From the NCBI RefSeq assembly GCF_037975245.1, contig NC_092576.1, forward strand, positions 39,307,611 through 39,371,610: a stretch of 64,000 nt of DNA, in the 5' to 3' direction. Source of the stretch: Apostichopus japonicus (Eukaryota > Echinodermata > Holothuroidea > Aspidochirotida > Stichopodidae). Positions within the stretch are counted from its first letter, which is position 1. Each line of letters starts with the position of its first letter. The notes under the pieces were generated by a model. It ran no database searches. It was not told the origin of the DNA and saw nothing but the letters and a program-made list of their open reading frames with translations. A program made the translations under genes and the position numbers. This document shows positions 1 to 11,823 of the stretch, piece after piece.

Positions 1-584
1 CAGTAGATTTACCATCTTAAAATTGCAGTAATCCAGTCTTGTCAGGATCAATATTTTGTGTCCTTGGGGAAGACACTCAATTCCCTGTGTATAACATGAG
101 GTACAGTATGTGAGGTTAAGTTTGTAAATATAGATGGCTGCACCCTATGTTAAATCACTCATGGCTAATCATATAATGCAGTGCACTGTATTGCTTTAGG
201 AGTGGCTGTTTGAATTGTGAAAACTTGGGTTTGTGGTTGAGACAAGGAAGTTTACCTTTGACTAGGATTTAACTGTTGTAAGTTGTGGGAGGTGACCTTG
301 GCCTTAAAGAATGACTTTAGTCACAATAAAATAAGAATAATAAGAATAATGTAATAATAGTAATGTGGCAGTTACTCTGACGATGCAAAGCGACCACGAC
401 CACAAACTTTAACTTTAAGAAGAGTATCAAATCCCACTTAATGACAAAAGCTTTTATATAATCTTGAACCATTAAGTTTTTCTTCTGTCATTGTTTTGTA
501 TTATTTTGTATTATTTGTATCATTTCTAATTGTCAATTGCGCCATTAACATTTTTTGAGTGGTGTGTGCGCATTATAAGTCGTA

Positions 585-838
585 TTATTATGTGGGAGAA
601 GCCTGCAAGGGCTTATGAAGTACAACTTTACGTCGGATGGCTTCCAATGGAACATTTTAGACTCAAATTTGGGAATCTTTTCAATTTAGAATGTCATTTC
701 AGATGGGAATACCGTAGATTGCTCTTGGATGAAAAACCCACCTTATACTTTGACCCTGCGAGGTGTTGATCCCTGAACTCTCCAATTGCTAAGCCTCATT
801 GCTTCAAATTCCACCGCCTTTATTCGCTCGGCCACAGC
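585..838 (-). mobile_element. tRNA-derived SINE, family A
   Basis: Reverse-complement tRNA-like head near 838 (TGGCCGAGCGAATAAAGGCGG). The body matches the copy at 11530-11812 over more than 200 bp, including GTAGATTGCTCTTGGATGAA and GGGAGAAGCCTGCAAGGGCT. The B-box has decayed compared with the other copy. Confidence 0.75.
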
Positions 839-1264
839 ATTGGTATAAAATGAATGTGGATAAGCTGTAGAGGACTAATAGCCACATTTTTAAGTCCAAG
901 TTGCACATATCTATACCATATTTAATCTTTGAGGAAGGACCCTTTGAACAGTTGAGATTCATCAGTTAAAGTGACTGGCCATTGTAGTCTAATCGGTACA
1001 GGTCCTCAGATGCAATGTTTACATTAACTCAACAGGACAATACTAGAATTTATGGTCTCGAATATAAAATGTTTTTAATGTGTAACAAGTTTATCGACTT
1101 GGACGAATGGTATTTAATGTGATCTATGAGCTCATATATGACATTGATGACTAATATTAGTGCTATGTTGACTATATGAAGTTAGACAAGTTTTGAGTTA
1201 CGAGAACTTTTAAGACAATGGATTAGCATTAAAGAATAAATTCTGCATTGAGGAATGGCATCAT

Positions 1265-1610
1265 AATCAATATAGCATGAAAGGCATTGAAGACTTGCCC
1301 CAAACCGTGTGCAGCCATCTGAAAAAGTTAACTTACCATGGCTTACAAGTGAAGTTTTTATTCTTGTCGCTACAAAATGACAATAATGAAACGTGATACC
1401 TTGTTATCTTTAGCTGTCCATCGCTGCTCCATACACTGTGTTGTGGGTATTGACCGTAGCTGTATGTATTGACTGTACACTAGTGTCCAATTACCGACGG
1501 TAGCAAGCTGTGTGTGTATTTTCTGGGATCCATGGTGGTGTCTAACACTTCTGTTACACCTCATTAGAAACTAGGTCAGATTACCAGCATGAGACGTTTG
1601 TTTGTGCGCG
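1265..1610 (+). repeat. Dispersed repeat, copy 1 (inverted partner at 7340-7710)
   Basis: Shares long stretches with the reverse complement of 7340-7710, for example TGACTGTACACTAGTGTCCA, ATTACCGACGGTAGCAAGCT and the GGCATTGAAGACT start. No protein family recognised. Confidence 0.7.
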
Positions 1611-1769
1611 AGTCTTCACTCCCTTTAAAGGAGTATTCCAGAGATATAGCGTATTTTAAAGGTGCATATCTTGAAAACTTGCATTGCTTCAAGAAAGGTT
1701 ACAAGGCTCAAAATGATGGTGCGATTCATTTCTAGAATCCCAAAATGGTGAAGTCTCATTAGCTTAATA

Positions 1770-2440
1770 AGTATACATGCCTTTTTTTTTCTTTTTTTTT
1801 TTTTTTAAATTCCAATCGATTTTTGTTAGCTCATCTAGTTGAGCTTTTTTCATGGCAATGCGTCTGTCTGTCTGTCCATCTGTCTGTCAACAGTTGTTGC
1901 AAGGCCACCGTGCTCATGCTGTTTGATAGTTTCTTGTCAAACTTGGTAAGGTAATGACGCAAATCAACAGGTTGATACTCATGCTAGCAAAAAGTTCTTA
2001 CTTTTAATGACAAAGGTCAGCTGAGGTCACATGAGGTTAAACCGCGAAATTCATATCAAAGTCTACTCCTCTGACGGTTTTTGTGTTATTTTGACTTATT
2101 CGGCCATGGGGAAAATCAGTTAATGGGCCACAAGTGTGATTCATTTATAGTATGGTCAAAGGTCATCTCAGGTCATCTGAGTGATATCAAATACTGCCCC
2201 AGAAACATTTACAAAGATGTGGTCAATGTGTGTTTTACACCAGCTGGGTTTCTTAACTAGGTTTCCTTCTCAACTGGGCCCAACTAGTTTCTCAACTGAG
2301 ACTCCTCAACTAGATCCTACTGGTTTCCTGTCATTGTAACTGAACTGAGCTTTTCAACTAGGATTTCTATCAACACAATGACTGGATGTTACTGTAAAAC
2401 AGGCTCAACTACGCCTCAACAACATGATGTTCAGTTTATA
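1770..2440. other. Non-coding repeat-derived stretch
   Basis: Holds a (GTCT)n-like tract at 1861-1890, two AAGGTCA-rich segments like those in 22857-24411, and a run of degenerate CTCAACTAG units at 2250-2420. No gene seen. Confidence 0.5.
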
Positions 2441-3067
2441 CTCAATCTAACAGTAGTTAGACATCTTGAGATCATGTCTTTACAAGCCAGCATGTCACCT
2501 ACTTACACTCCCACTCACAACATACACGTACATACCAGTTTCACTACATGAGACACCAGTAAAAGACAAATACTATTCTTGCAAAAAACAACATTATTTT
2601 GTAATTCTTGGAGGACAGCTAACCATTACATACTTTGTCCAATGCCTTGTGGACATCAGGTAGTGTGTAGTTGAGCTACTGTTTCATTGCCGCTCTAGTT
2701 TATGTAATGATTTGATGAAAAAGTGAAGGCACAGGGCAAAGAACCATGATTTAGATATTATATGCTAATGAGTACATGATTACTCAATTTTGTGACTTGA
2801 ATAGCATCATACTTTGATCCACTTCAATAAAAAATTACTTCAATCAGAATGAAATGAAATCAGAATTTAAAGTCTTGATATGTTACTGTATATTCCAATT
2901 ACATTTGAATCCTGGTGTAGGACTTCCTATTCTAGCTTTCAATATATTCACCTTTAAATTAATAATCTCTAGAACGCCCCTCCTTTAAGGTGTGGTACAC
3001 TAACCTTTTTTTCTCCAACAGCGCCACCATTAAGATGGCAACTAGGATATAAGGCTAAATAAGACTA

Positions 3068-3592
3068 GAGGTGTCGCACCACAATTAATTGCTCCCATTG
3101 ACTTACACACTAAACGCGTCACTTTGCAAGACCCATAGAGCATAGATAGAAGTTTTCAAATGACATGTCCTACCCATCATAATACAGTATGATAGCTAAT
3201 GGCTTAGGCTATCATAAAACATTCAATTTTTGCCACCATGACCATTTAGATGTTGAACTAGAAGAACACAAAGTTTATCATATTGCTCCCCTTCCCATCT
3301 GCCAGCTGTCTCTGCGGAATCTTCTCGTTTTCACCCAGGATTTTCTAAAATTACCTTAAATCACCTTCAATCCTCCAGATTTTTTGAGCATCGGTAAGAA
3401 TCCTCAGATCTGATCCTCAGATCTGAGCTTATTCCATCTTCTTCAACATCCAAGCATCAAAAGGAATGATGTCTCAGAAGATGCCCAAACAATCAATATA
3501 TACTGTACAGTGGTTCACTTTAGGGCTTTTTTCTGACAATGGTTAACCTCTCAGACGGATGTGCACTACTCTAATTGTGGTGCGGTACCTAA
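3068..3592. mobile_element. MITE-like element with about 19-bp inverted ends
   Basis: Left end AGGTGTCGCACCACAATTA; right end TAATTGTGGTGCGGTACCT, its inverted copy with two differences. About 520 bp, no coding. Related partial copies at 4500-4970 and, inverted, at 24690-24805. Confidence 0.6.
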
Positions 3593-3989
3593 ATTGATGA
3601 TGTGCGCTCCTCACTACTGGCAAACAATAAATGTGACATTAGTGTTAAAAGTACTAATTCATTGCTTTGTGAACATGTCCATAACCCTAACCAAAACATG
3701 TTCTGCTAATTATGAACAACAGACAACAGTTAACACTCAACATTATTTATCCTGACAGTTTCTGATCAACATTTTAATCATGTATGCATTGTTAACATGT
3801 TAGTTCAGGCCACAAACGTTTGACTCTGTTACATTAAGTTTTGTAATCCATCTGAGGGACTGACCTTTGGAGTAGTCTGTTAGACTTACAGTAGTAGTCC
3901 AGTCAATTCAATTGACGAGCCTCAGATGTTTAAAGGTCACTTCTCACAAACCAAAAGTGGTATATAGACATTCATACAACATGGACATG

Positions 3990-4322
3990 TATGAGAGCGT
4001 GGTGGTCAATTGGCTAAGGTGTTGGACTCGTGATCCAAGGATTGCTGGTTCGATTCCTGCCTAGTTCATTACGTTGTGTCCACTCCTTGGGCAAGATGCT
4101 CTATCTCACTTGCCTCTCTCCACCCAGGGGTTAAATGGGTACCTGTGAGGTAACTTGTCATTGGGCACAGTATATAGCTGCAGCCATCTGGAGGGATTGT
4201 CTCTGGGACAGGTTATCATTGACCAGGGGTAATATAACGTCTGTAAAGGGCTTTGAGACCTATCGCTGGTATAAAGCGCTATATAAAAAGCAAATATTAT
4301 TATCATTATTAATATAATAATG
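3990..4322 (+). mobile_element. tRNA-headed SINE with L2/V-SINE-type tail
   Basis: The head resembles a tRNA, with an A-box-like TGGTCAATTGGCTAAGG and B-box GGTTCGATTCCTGCC. The body is about 200 bp, with CACTCCTTGGGCAAGATGCT. The 3' end reads GGTATAAAGCGCTATATAAA followed by ATT repeats, the tail shared by V-SINEs and L2 elements. It ends about 36 bp before the BET1 acceptor at 4357. Confidence 0.8.
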
Positions 4323-4357
4323 AAAATATTGTTGTTTCTTTCATTTTTACCTTTTAG

Positions 4358-7300
4358 ATTAGTATTGAGATCGGTGCCGAAGTGAGAGCACAGAACAAGA
4401 TGCTAGTAGATATGGTAAGTAGTCAGTCTGTATAACAACTCTGTTGTATTGGAGTTATCATTGTACAGTGCACCCTCGAAGACACAGCAGTGATATGTAT
4501 GGTAGCATACCATTAAAAGCCCTGTTGACTTACACACTAAATCACAAAAGTAATGTGGGATTTAAGTCTAGATAGAATTTTTCACTTGCTAAACGCTACC
4601 CATCACTGGATAGCTGACAAGTTGGCCTTTCATGGCACCATCAATTTTCTGTACCATGACCATGCAGATTTTTTGCTACGAAAGCCGGAACTTTTCGTCA
4701 CTTGTAAACAAACCTCTTTACTTAGTCGCAAACAATCTTTGTACGCTGCTCCTGGGAGGGCTAAACTGGTCTAAAATTGCCTCAATTTACCCAATTTTTT
4801 AACCACATGTGCTTCCATTCTTGTTCTTTAACATCCAAGCCACCAAAAAGCACATCCTAATTGATAACATAGCAAAAAAAAATTGTTCTCCTGCTCCTAA
4901 TTGGCACTTTTCCTGAAGGAGAACACTTGTGGTGGATTGATATAGACGCTAGTAGGAGTATGCCACCTTAACCACTGTGCTGTATTGGGGTTATCAATGT
5001 ACAGTGCACCCTCGAAGACACAGCAGCGATATATATATACCACAGAAATTAAAACACAAACACAACTCATCAGCTCAAATATTCATTTAATATGAATAAA
5101 CTCCGTTCTCATATTACGACTTCATTCTATCGTACTCCACGAAAGCTAGATTGTCACTGTGGGAATGTAGCGAAAGACTGAAAGGTTAGGACTGTTACCA
5201 TGGTTTCTGACATGTGGACAAGTACGATATTCTGTGTCTTACCTTATGTCAAGCAGATCTTCTTAAAAACCAAGGCCTTGGATTCGATACAAATGCAGTG
5301 GAACAGAATTTAGAGTTCTGTCTCCAATTTCCGATATTGTTTTATCAGACCTGCTCGTCAACATCAGCTTAGATTTATATAACTTAGACACCTTCATATA
5401 TTGTTTGCACCATCGATATTGGTGTCTAGTTGACACTGCGCAGGTGCTGGATTTGTGACACCACAGGTAGAAGGGGAAGGAGCAGATCCCTCTTGTTTTA
5501 GCAAAATTTTGTTTCCATTAAGAGCGCTTAGATTTGCAATTAGGACATATGCTGTCAGATTGTTGTGAATTCTAAATTGTTTTTTCTTTAAGCATATTGC
5601 TTTCCGGCTGTTTATTTGTAAAAAAGGTTGAGTTAGAATATAGACTGCAACCCTGGCTTAAATGTAGATTTCACTTTTTACCTTACTTTAGTTTTATTGT
5701 TCTGGTCCAGATCACTGGTTCAAACTCATAAGTGGATGAGGGTTTGGGGGGGGGGGGGGGTTGGAGGGTGGCATATTTCATTATCATCTTTCTCTGTGCT
5801 TTGGAATTGATAGAAATTTTGAGGAACAGTTTTAGTCCAGATGTTGACATTGAAAGTAAAATTTTGAAGGTAAATTTGTGATATGAAAAGTTGAAATTTC
5901 CACACAAAAAAAGACATGGATTACATGAAATAAAGTGGTGAACTTTTCATATATTTTACGTTGAAATATTCAAGAAAACAGTTGAAAAGAAGTTGATGGC
6001 TTGAAAATGGTCAGCATTGTGAGAAGAAAAGTGCCAAATATTACAAAAATATTCAAAATATCTTTGTAAAAAATTCCAAATTGTGTGAGAAAACTCATTA
6101 TTCTACGGAAAGAGAATTTCCGAAATTGCACTATTATTGATACATAAAAGAGTTAAAACCTCTCATCAGGGCCAGTGCAGCACCTTCAACTCTGAATTCC
6201 TGTGTGATTCCTGTTTGGCCAAACTGGACCCTATCAATTACCTGTCTAACCTCCTCCCCTTACCCCCCCCCCCCGCTTCCCCACGCCCTCCCTCACACTC
6301 CACCTTTTTATAGCTTGTTACAGCACTTTCAGCTGTGACCCCTATTCAACACAAAAGCCATGTTATCATGCAAAAACACAAGAGTAGCCCTGGTCCTTGA
6401 CATTTGATATATGCACCCTTAAATATCACTGCCATAATAGTTTACCTGCCTCGGGCAGTTAGGCTCTCGCAGTAGATCGGGGGAAATTTTAACTGAGGAA
6501 GAGACTTTTCTACGCTTCTTCCCTTTGCTAGACTTTGTGAATCGATTACGTAACACACAGGCTAAAGTTCCAGCCTTATAACCTTATGAGGTATAGAAGT
6601 GGGCAGTAGCGAAAAAATGAAACGGCAGTCTTACCAAAGGGCTAATCTCCAAATGGCAAAACTTTAAATTTTACCCAAGGGGTTGGTAGCTAGGCATGTT
6701 ATAGTTAAGTAGGTGGCTGTGTGTACTGTATATACTCATTGTATACATACATGTTTGCCACACATGTCATCACACTGGTAGAGAGGTGTTTTATCTTTTC
6801 CGTTGTCGTAAACCCTAAATATCTAACTATTGTTCTTGGTTCATAGATCTGGCTTATTGAGGTTATTGTAAATATCCATCATGTGAAAACCACTTGTCAA
6901 TCATACTTATGACAATACATGTCAGGTGTGACTGCAACACCTGTTCAGTACGTTATACAGTTCTTGGTTTCCATGGAGATGACATGAAGCAAATTATAAT
7001 AATAATAACAACAATTAGCAGTTATTTCTACGATGCTTAAGCGACCACAAAGGTGGCAGAAACCCGCAAGGGCTTTGGATTACAAATTGACACAAGGGTC
7101 ACAGTAAAGGTCGTTCAATATCCAGTTTGATCATAATCCTGGGCACGATATGAGTGGCCTTAAATTCTTCATTATTAAAGTCTGCAGATGAGATGCATAA
7201 TGAGAATATTTACCCCCAGAGAGGCCTTGTATATGGACGATTATCCAGTTCACAATATGTTGATCTGTCATTTACATTACACTCTCTTGTACAGTATAAT

Positions 7301-8801
7301 CTTATGTACAAAGTTGTTACTAAGCATCTTTAAGCTTGTTAAAGGGTGTGAAGACTCGCGCAAAAAGAAACGTCTAATGCCGGTAATCTGACCTAGTTTC
7401 GAATGAGGTGTAACAGAAGTTTAAGACACCACCATCAATCCCAGAAAATACACACTTAGCTTGCTACCGTCGGTAATTAGACACTAGTGTACAGTCAGTA
7501 CATACAGCTGCGGTCAATACCCACAGCACAGTGTATAAACGATACAGCGATGGACATCTCAGGTCCAGCTAATGATAACAGGGCATCACTTTTCATTACT
7601 GTCTGCATTTTGTAGCAACACAAACAAAACGTCACTTGCAAGCAACAGAAAGTTAACATTTTCAGAGCATGGCAGGCGGTTTGGGTCGAGTCTTCAATGC
7701 CTTTAATTGATAAACCTCGCCCATTTAAAGGCTCGTTTCTCAATGCCTTCAAGCCTTTTTTGCTACATCAGAGAGTGTTTCGTTGTCTTGGCACAAGTAA
7801 GCACTGATAAATGGCTGTCTGAATACGTTTATTCAGGCCCCTAAACAAACCTTAAATTTCCAGGGAATGACACGTTTTCTTACCAGTATTGACTAAATAG
7901 AAAGAGGTCAAATGTTGCACTTCTTCTACACATGAAGCTTTATAGGGGGATTGTCTTGGCATGGTCATATAAACTCACTTTTAAATTTCCAAATATTAAA
8001 TTTTCAAATATTAACTATCCAATGGTGATACACATCTTCTTTATACTAGTATGGGTTCATGAAATGAAGTAGGCTTCTTTCAAATGTCAAATGTTATATA
8101 TACTTTCTCTACAATTGACTAGTCTTTAAGTTATAGAGGTGCATGATAATGGCAAGGTTATATTAATTACATTTTGAAATTCCAAACGTTATTTTTTTTT
8201 CCAGAAGTGACACATTTTCGTTTTAAGTGTGGGTTCATAAAATGAAGCGTCTTCAAATGTCAAATGTTTCACTTTATCTGTAAATTAACTTTTGTTATGT
8301 TGTATGTATATAATTGATTTATTATGTTATATTAGTAGTCATGTTATAGTATAACAACAGTATATTAAATAGTTGAACAAAACTCCACCCAAATGAGACC
8401 CTTTGTAAAAGCACCCAAAACAAAAACAAGAAAATTTGCTTTGAGATTCATCATTCCTCTACTTCTTTTTGAATTTCTACCTGTTTAAATTAGTTTAAAA
8501 TATTGAATAAAGTTTGAATATATATTTTTTTTTTTAGATAATTTGTTAAACAATTTTAGTTTTAGAACTTTCAAAAAAGTTTTAAAATTAGTTTTAGTGA
8601 TAAATAATCTTTCTTTTTCCTTCTTTTTTGTTTGTTTCTGGTCAGGACGATGATTTTGGTAAAAGCGGTGGTCTGCTGGAGAGAACAATGGGCAGGTTAC
8701 AGAAGCTGACCAAGGCTGGACATCACTGTACTATGTTCTATTTACTTCTCTTTTGTCTATTTGTGTTCTTTGTTCTTTATTTAATCATCAAATCTAGGTG
8801 A
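4358..8801 (+). CDS. bet1: BET1-type Golgi SNARE, 3' two coding exons (5' exons not in view)
   Basis: Two exons join in phase 0: 4358-4414 (19 codons, acceptor ttttag, donor gtaagt) and 8646-8801 (51 codons plus TGA, acceptor gtcag). The joined peptide contains the SNARE core, with ISIEIGAEVRAQNKMLVDM in the first exon and DDDFGKSGGLLERTMGRLQK in the second. It ends in a tail anchor rich in F, L, V and Y (from about codon 30 of the last exon) and a final IIKSR. This is the layout of BET1, the Qc-SNARE of ER-to-Golgi vesicles, whose C-terminal helix sits in the membrane with almost nothing on the lumenal side. Human BET1 is 118 aa; these 70 residues are its C-terminal 60 percent, so the N-terminal exon(s) should lie upstream of 4358, perhaps before base 1. 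BET1L (GS15) is the alternative; the spacing and the short tail after the membrane helix fit BET1 better. The intron is 4.2 kb and full of repeats. Confidence 0.88.
4437..5040. repeat. About 60-bp direct repeat flanking a MITE-related segment
   Basis: CAGTGCACCCTCGAAGACAC and its surroundings occur at 4437-4500 and again at 4974-5040. Between them lies about 470 bp related to the element at 3068-3592. Confidence 0.65.
5045..7010. other. BET1 intron, nothing recognised
   Basis: AT-rich sequence with short poly(G) (5746-5760) and poly(C) (6265-6274) tracts. No gene or clear repeat seen. Confidence 0.5.
7015..7105 (-). mobile_element. SINE family A, 3' fragment
   Basis: Matches only the tail part of the copies at 585-838 and 11530-11812 (ACGATGCTTAAGCGACCACA, AGAAACCCGCAAGGGCTT). 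A still shorter remnant is at 377-405. Confidence 0.55.
7340..7710 (-). repeat. Dispersed repeat, copy 2
   Basis: Inverted partner of 1265-1610. An 85-codon frame on the minus strand (7752-7495) lies in it but is not preserved in the other copy, so I do not call it a gene. Confidence 0.7.
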
Positions 8802-8804
8802 TAT

Positions 8805-10685
8805 CAACAAAAAACAAAGACACTAGACGAGACATATTGTCACCATGGTAATTCCATACTGGCCAAGGCATCAATATTGCAAGTTGAGAAAAGGGTTTGA
8901 TTTTCAAACCTCAAGATGAATATTAATGTGCAATTTCTTGCATACAAACATTTTAAGCATGTTGAATGCATCAAGGGATGAGGGAACATGTTCGTACTGT
9001 TTACACTCTCAGTACGAGTGCTTTGAAGCAGTCTGTGGGATGACAGTATAGAGTGGTAAGTTATCATTGAGCAAATCGTCCCGACTGGATGTGGTAATAT
9101 ATAATAGAAATGAGTTATAGTATTTTGTAATCCATCTAAATGCTAACACATGTTTACATGATAATAATTTTCACTAACACTAACACAACTCTACGATAGC
9201 ATTATTAAAACATTATGAAATATTCTTATTAAGTTTTTGTCTGTTTTTCATTCAATTTTTAAAGTTTACAGTGTCTTAAGTAAGTTCCTATGGTACGTAA
9301 GCTTAGCAGCAAGATTGTTTAGATATACTGTATTTAGCTGCAGCTGATTCACGCAGCGAATACAGTAAACTTCTCCAAATCTTACCGTCCAAAGAACCGA
9401 AGAAAAACAGTATTTTCCAACAACTTCATCAACGAAAGCTCAAGTGTAAAGTTTTGACTGTCTTCTGCCCTCATTTTCAATATATCGACTCTCACCAGTC
9501 GAAGGCCAAGGAGTTGTTATGGAACTCCCTGGTACAACTGCCATATAGACTGTACACAAATCAAACATGGTGGTGTATTACGTATTGGTCAATGACGTTC
9601 GTAGTGTTTAAATATTCATATTATGGGCAAGGTTTAGTGGGATCCCAATGGAAAATATCTTGGAGGAAACCAAAGTTGAAAGTTGCAAATTTTTCGACTT
9701 TTATGCCACCGTTTGAAGTAAGATTTAAATGGATAAGCTAGTTATGTATGTCGTTATGGCATAGTGGAGTCAGTGAGGTTGAGAAAAATCATAGAAATGG
9801 ACGCAAAATGCTGCTTTAAGTACTAAGTTCCTACTGGTAACCAAATAGCATGTGCTACGGATTTATCAGACACAATCCAATTTTGACTGGTCACAAAACT
9901 TTGTTTAAGATTTACAGTAGTTACTGCATTCTCTTGTGTGTATCGGGTGTCAGCTGGTATAAGGCAGAGCACAATTCATTTATATGTGATACCTGCAAGA
10001 AAATAATACCGGGGACAGGGATGTTAACAAATTTCAGAAAATCGGCTTTGCATATAGGGTATAACGTGACTTGCTTCATATAATTTTAAATTGCATGTGC
10101 CATTGGTTACCACGAAAACAAGATAACAAGAGGGAAAAGTACAGTTTGGTTGGGTCATCGAATAGTTTATAAGAAAATACATCAGAAGGCTGTTAACTTT
10201 GTGTACTGTTAGTCGATACGATTAAAGCTATTATGTAATGAGACTTTATATCCCGTCTGTTCGTTGCGTGTATAAGAATCTTCCACGTCATGGATTTTCA
10301 TAATTATTTCGAGCAGAATTTTCCCCATCAAGAACAATCGGCAATGTGTGTCCCATTTAACATGAAAATATGGCCTGTTATAAAGCCTGCCACACACTCC
10401 CGACTGAATCACGACCCGACGCAACTGGATTGTCGTTACGTGATCAATCGTGCAATGTGTGTTGGTTTTAGATTACGACTGATCATAAATTTGCCTTATT
10501 GTTAAATCGCTTAGGCTTTAGTCGGGAACACTGAACATAGCGTTTTCTTGACTGGATGACGAGGAGGGTTAACAAATTAGACTGCACAGTTTTATCGAAT
10601 ATAACCAATGACTGAGTAATTAATATGCATGTGACGTTCAACAAGCTTCCCTCGTTAACAGCAAATAGTCGTTGTGTAGGCCGAT
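8805..10685. other. Region after BET1, nothing recognised
   Basis: Frames up to 95 codons, none with splice support or recognisable domains. The start should be the BET1 3' UTR. Confidence 0.4.
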
Positions 10686-10689
10686 CGGT

Positions 10690-11085
10690 CGGTGAGTGTT
10701 TGAGGCTCAGTCGGCCAGTGTTCAGTGCTCAGTCGGCCAGTGTTTGGGGTTCAGTCGCCAGTGTTCGGGGCTCAGTCGGACAGTGTTTGTGGCTCAGTCG
10801 GACAGTGTTCTGGGCTCAGTTGGACAGTGTTCTGGGCTCAATCCGCCAGTGTTCAGGGCTCAGTTGGACAGTGTTCGGGGCTCAGTCCGCCAGTGTTCAG
10901 GGCTCAGTCGGACAGTGTTCAGGGCTCGGTCGGCCAGTGTTCAGGGCTCAGACGGCCAGTGTTCGGGGCTCAGTCGGCCAGTGTTCGGGGCTCAGTCGGC
11001 CAGTGTTCGGGGCTTAGTCTGACAGTGTTGGGGGCTCAATCGGCCAGTGTTCAGGGAGCAGTCCTCCAGTGTTCGTGGCTCAGTC
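10690..11085. repeat. GC-rich minisatellite, unit about 22 bp, roughly 18 copies
   Basis: Unit close to CTCAGTCGGCCAGTGTTCGGGG with variants (GGACAG, TTCAGGG, CTGGG). Because 22 is one more than a multiple of three, an open unit is open in all three forward frames; that explains three overlapping frames of 108-146 codons here. No splice signals or family match point to coding. Confidence 0.9.
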
Positions 11086-11529
11086 ATATAGGACTAGTGG
11101 TCTTTTGTGTTAAAGATTTTCTATGTTATGACGGTCGAGATAAGATAACACAGTCCAAGCTGTAATACCAAGTCTATCTTGGAAATGACTGCATAAGACT
11201 GTATTCCCTGTACTAGGAAGTACTGTTGCACCAATGATATGTAACTACACACACAAAACTATCAGTTTTAATCTATATGTAAAGAAATATGGAAAAAAAT
11301 TCATAAAAATATATACAGTATAATATACAGAAAAGACTTTTCTCATTTATTCTTTTTGTCTCAAAATCAGTTGATGTTTATAGGCAGTTGCTCCATTGAA
11401 GAAAGAACAATTCTTCCCCATAACCCCCTCTCATCAAAAGGCTGGCAGGATACGCGTCTGGTTCGTTATATGGATTATTATAAAACATATCAAGATTCAT
11501 AAATGATAATAATCAGCAGTGATTTTTTT

Positions 11530-11812
11530 TTTTTACGACGCCTTAAGCTACCACAAATGTGGGAGAAACCCGCAAGGGCTTATAGATTACAACTTACATG
11601 TCGGGTGGCTTCCAATTCAACATTTTAACTCAAATTTGGAATCTTTTCAATTTTGAAAGTCATTTCAGATTGGAAAACCGTAGATTGCTCTTGGATGAAA
11701 AACCCACCTTACCATGACCCGGCCGGGAATCGAACCCCTAACCTCCCGATTGCTAAGCCTCATTGCTTCAAATGCCACCGCCTTTATCCACACGGCCACA
11801 GCACAACGTGAA
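11530..11812 (-). mobile_element. tRNA-derived SINE, family A, in the sulfotransferase 3' UTR
   Basis: Best copy of the family: head at about 11805 reading GGCCGTGTGGATAAAGGCGG, B-box GGTTCGATTCCCGGCCGGGT, body ending in GCAAGGGTTTCTCC...GGTAGCTTAAGG and a poly(A)-like run (T10 on the + strand, 11523 on). It starts within about 15 bp of the sulfotransferase stop codon, in the same orientation. Confidence 0.8.
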
Positions 11813-11823
11813 GTCAAACATCA

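Noticed and set aside
530-769. 79-codon frame near the window start
   Set aside because: Lies in SINE family A sequence, and the homologous copy at 11530-11812 does not keep the frame.
3991-4065. tRNA gene
   Set aside because: A- and B-box-like motifs are present but no proper cloverleaf or anticodon arm, and the SINE body and tail follow. The same applies to 11700-11810, 56818-56895 and 60687-60765.
10625-11165. Three overlapping + strand frames of 108-146 codons
   Set aside because: They translate one 22-bp minisatellite unit in three frames; no start context, splice sites or domain.
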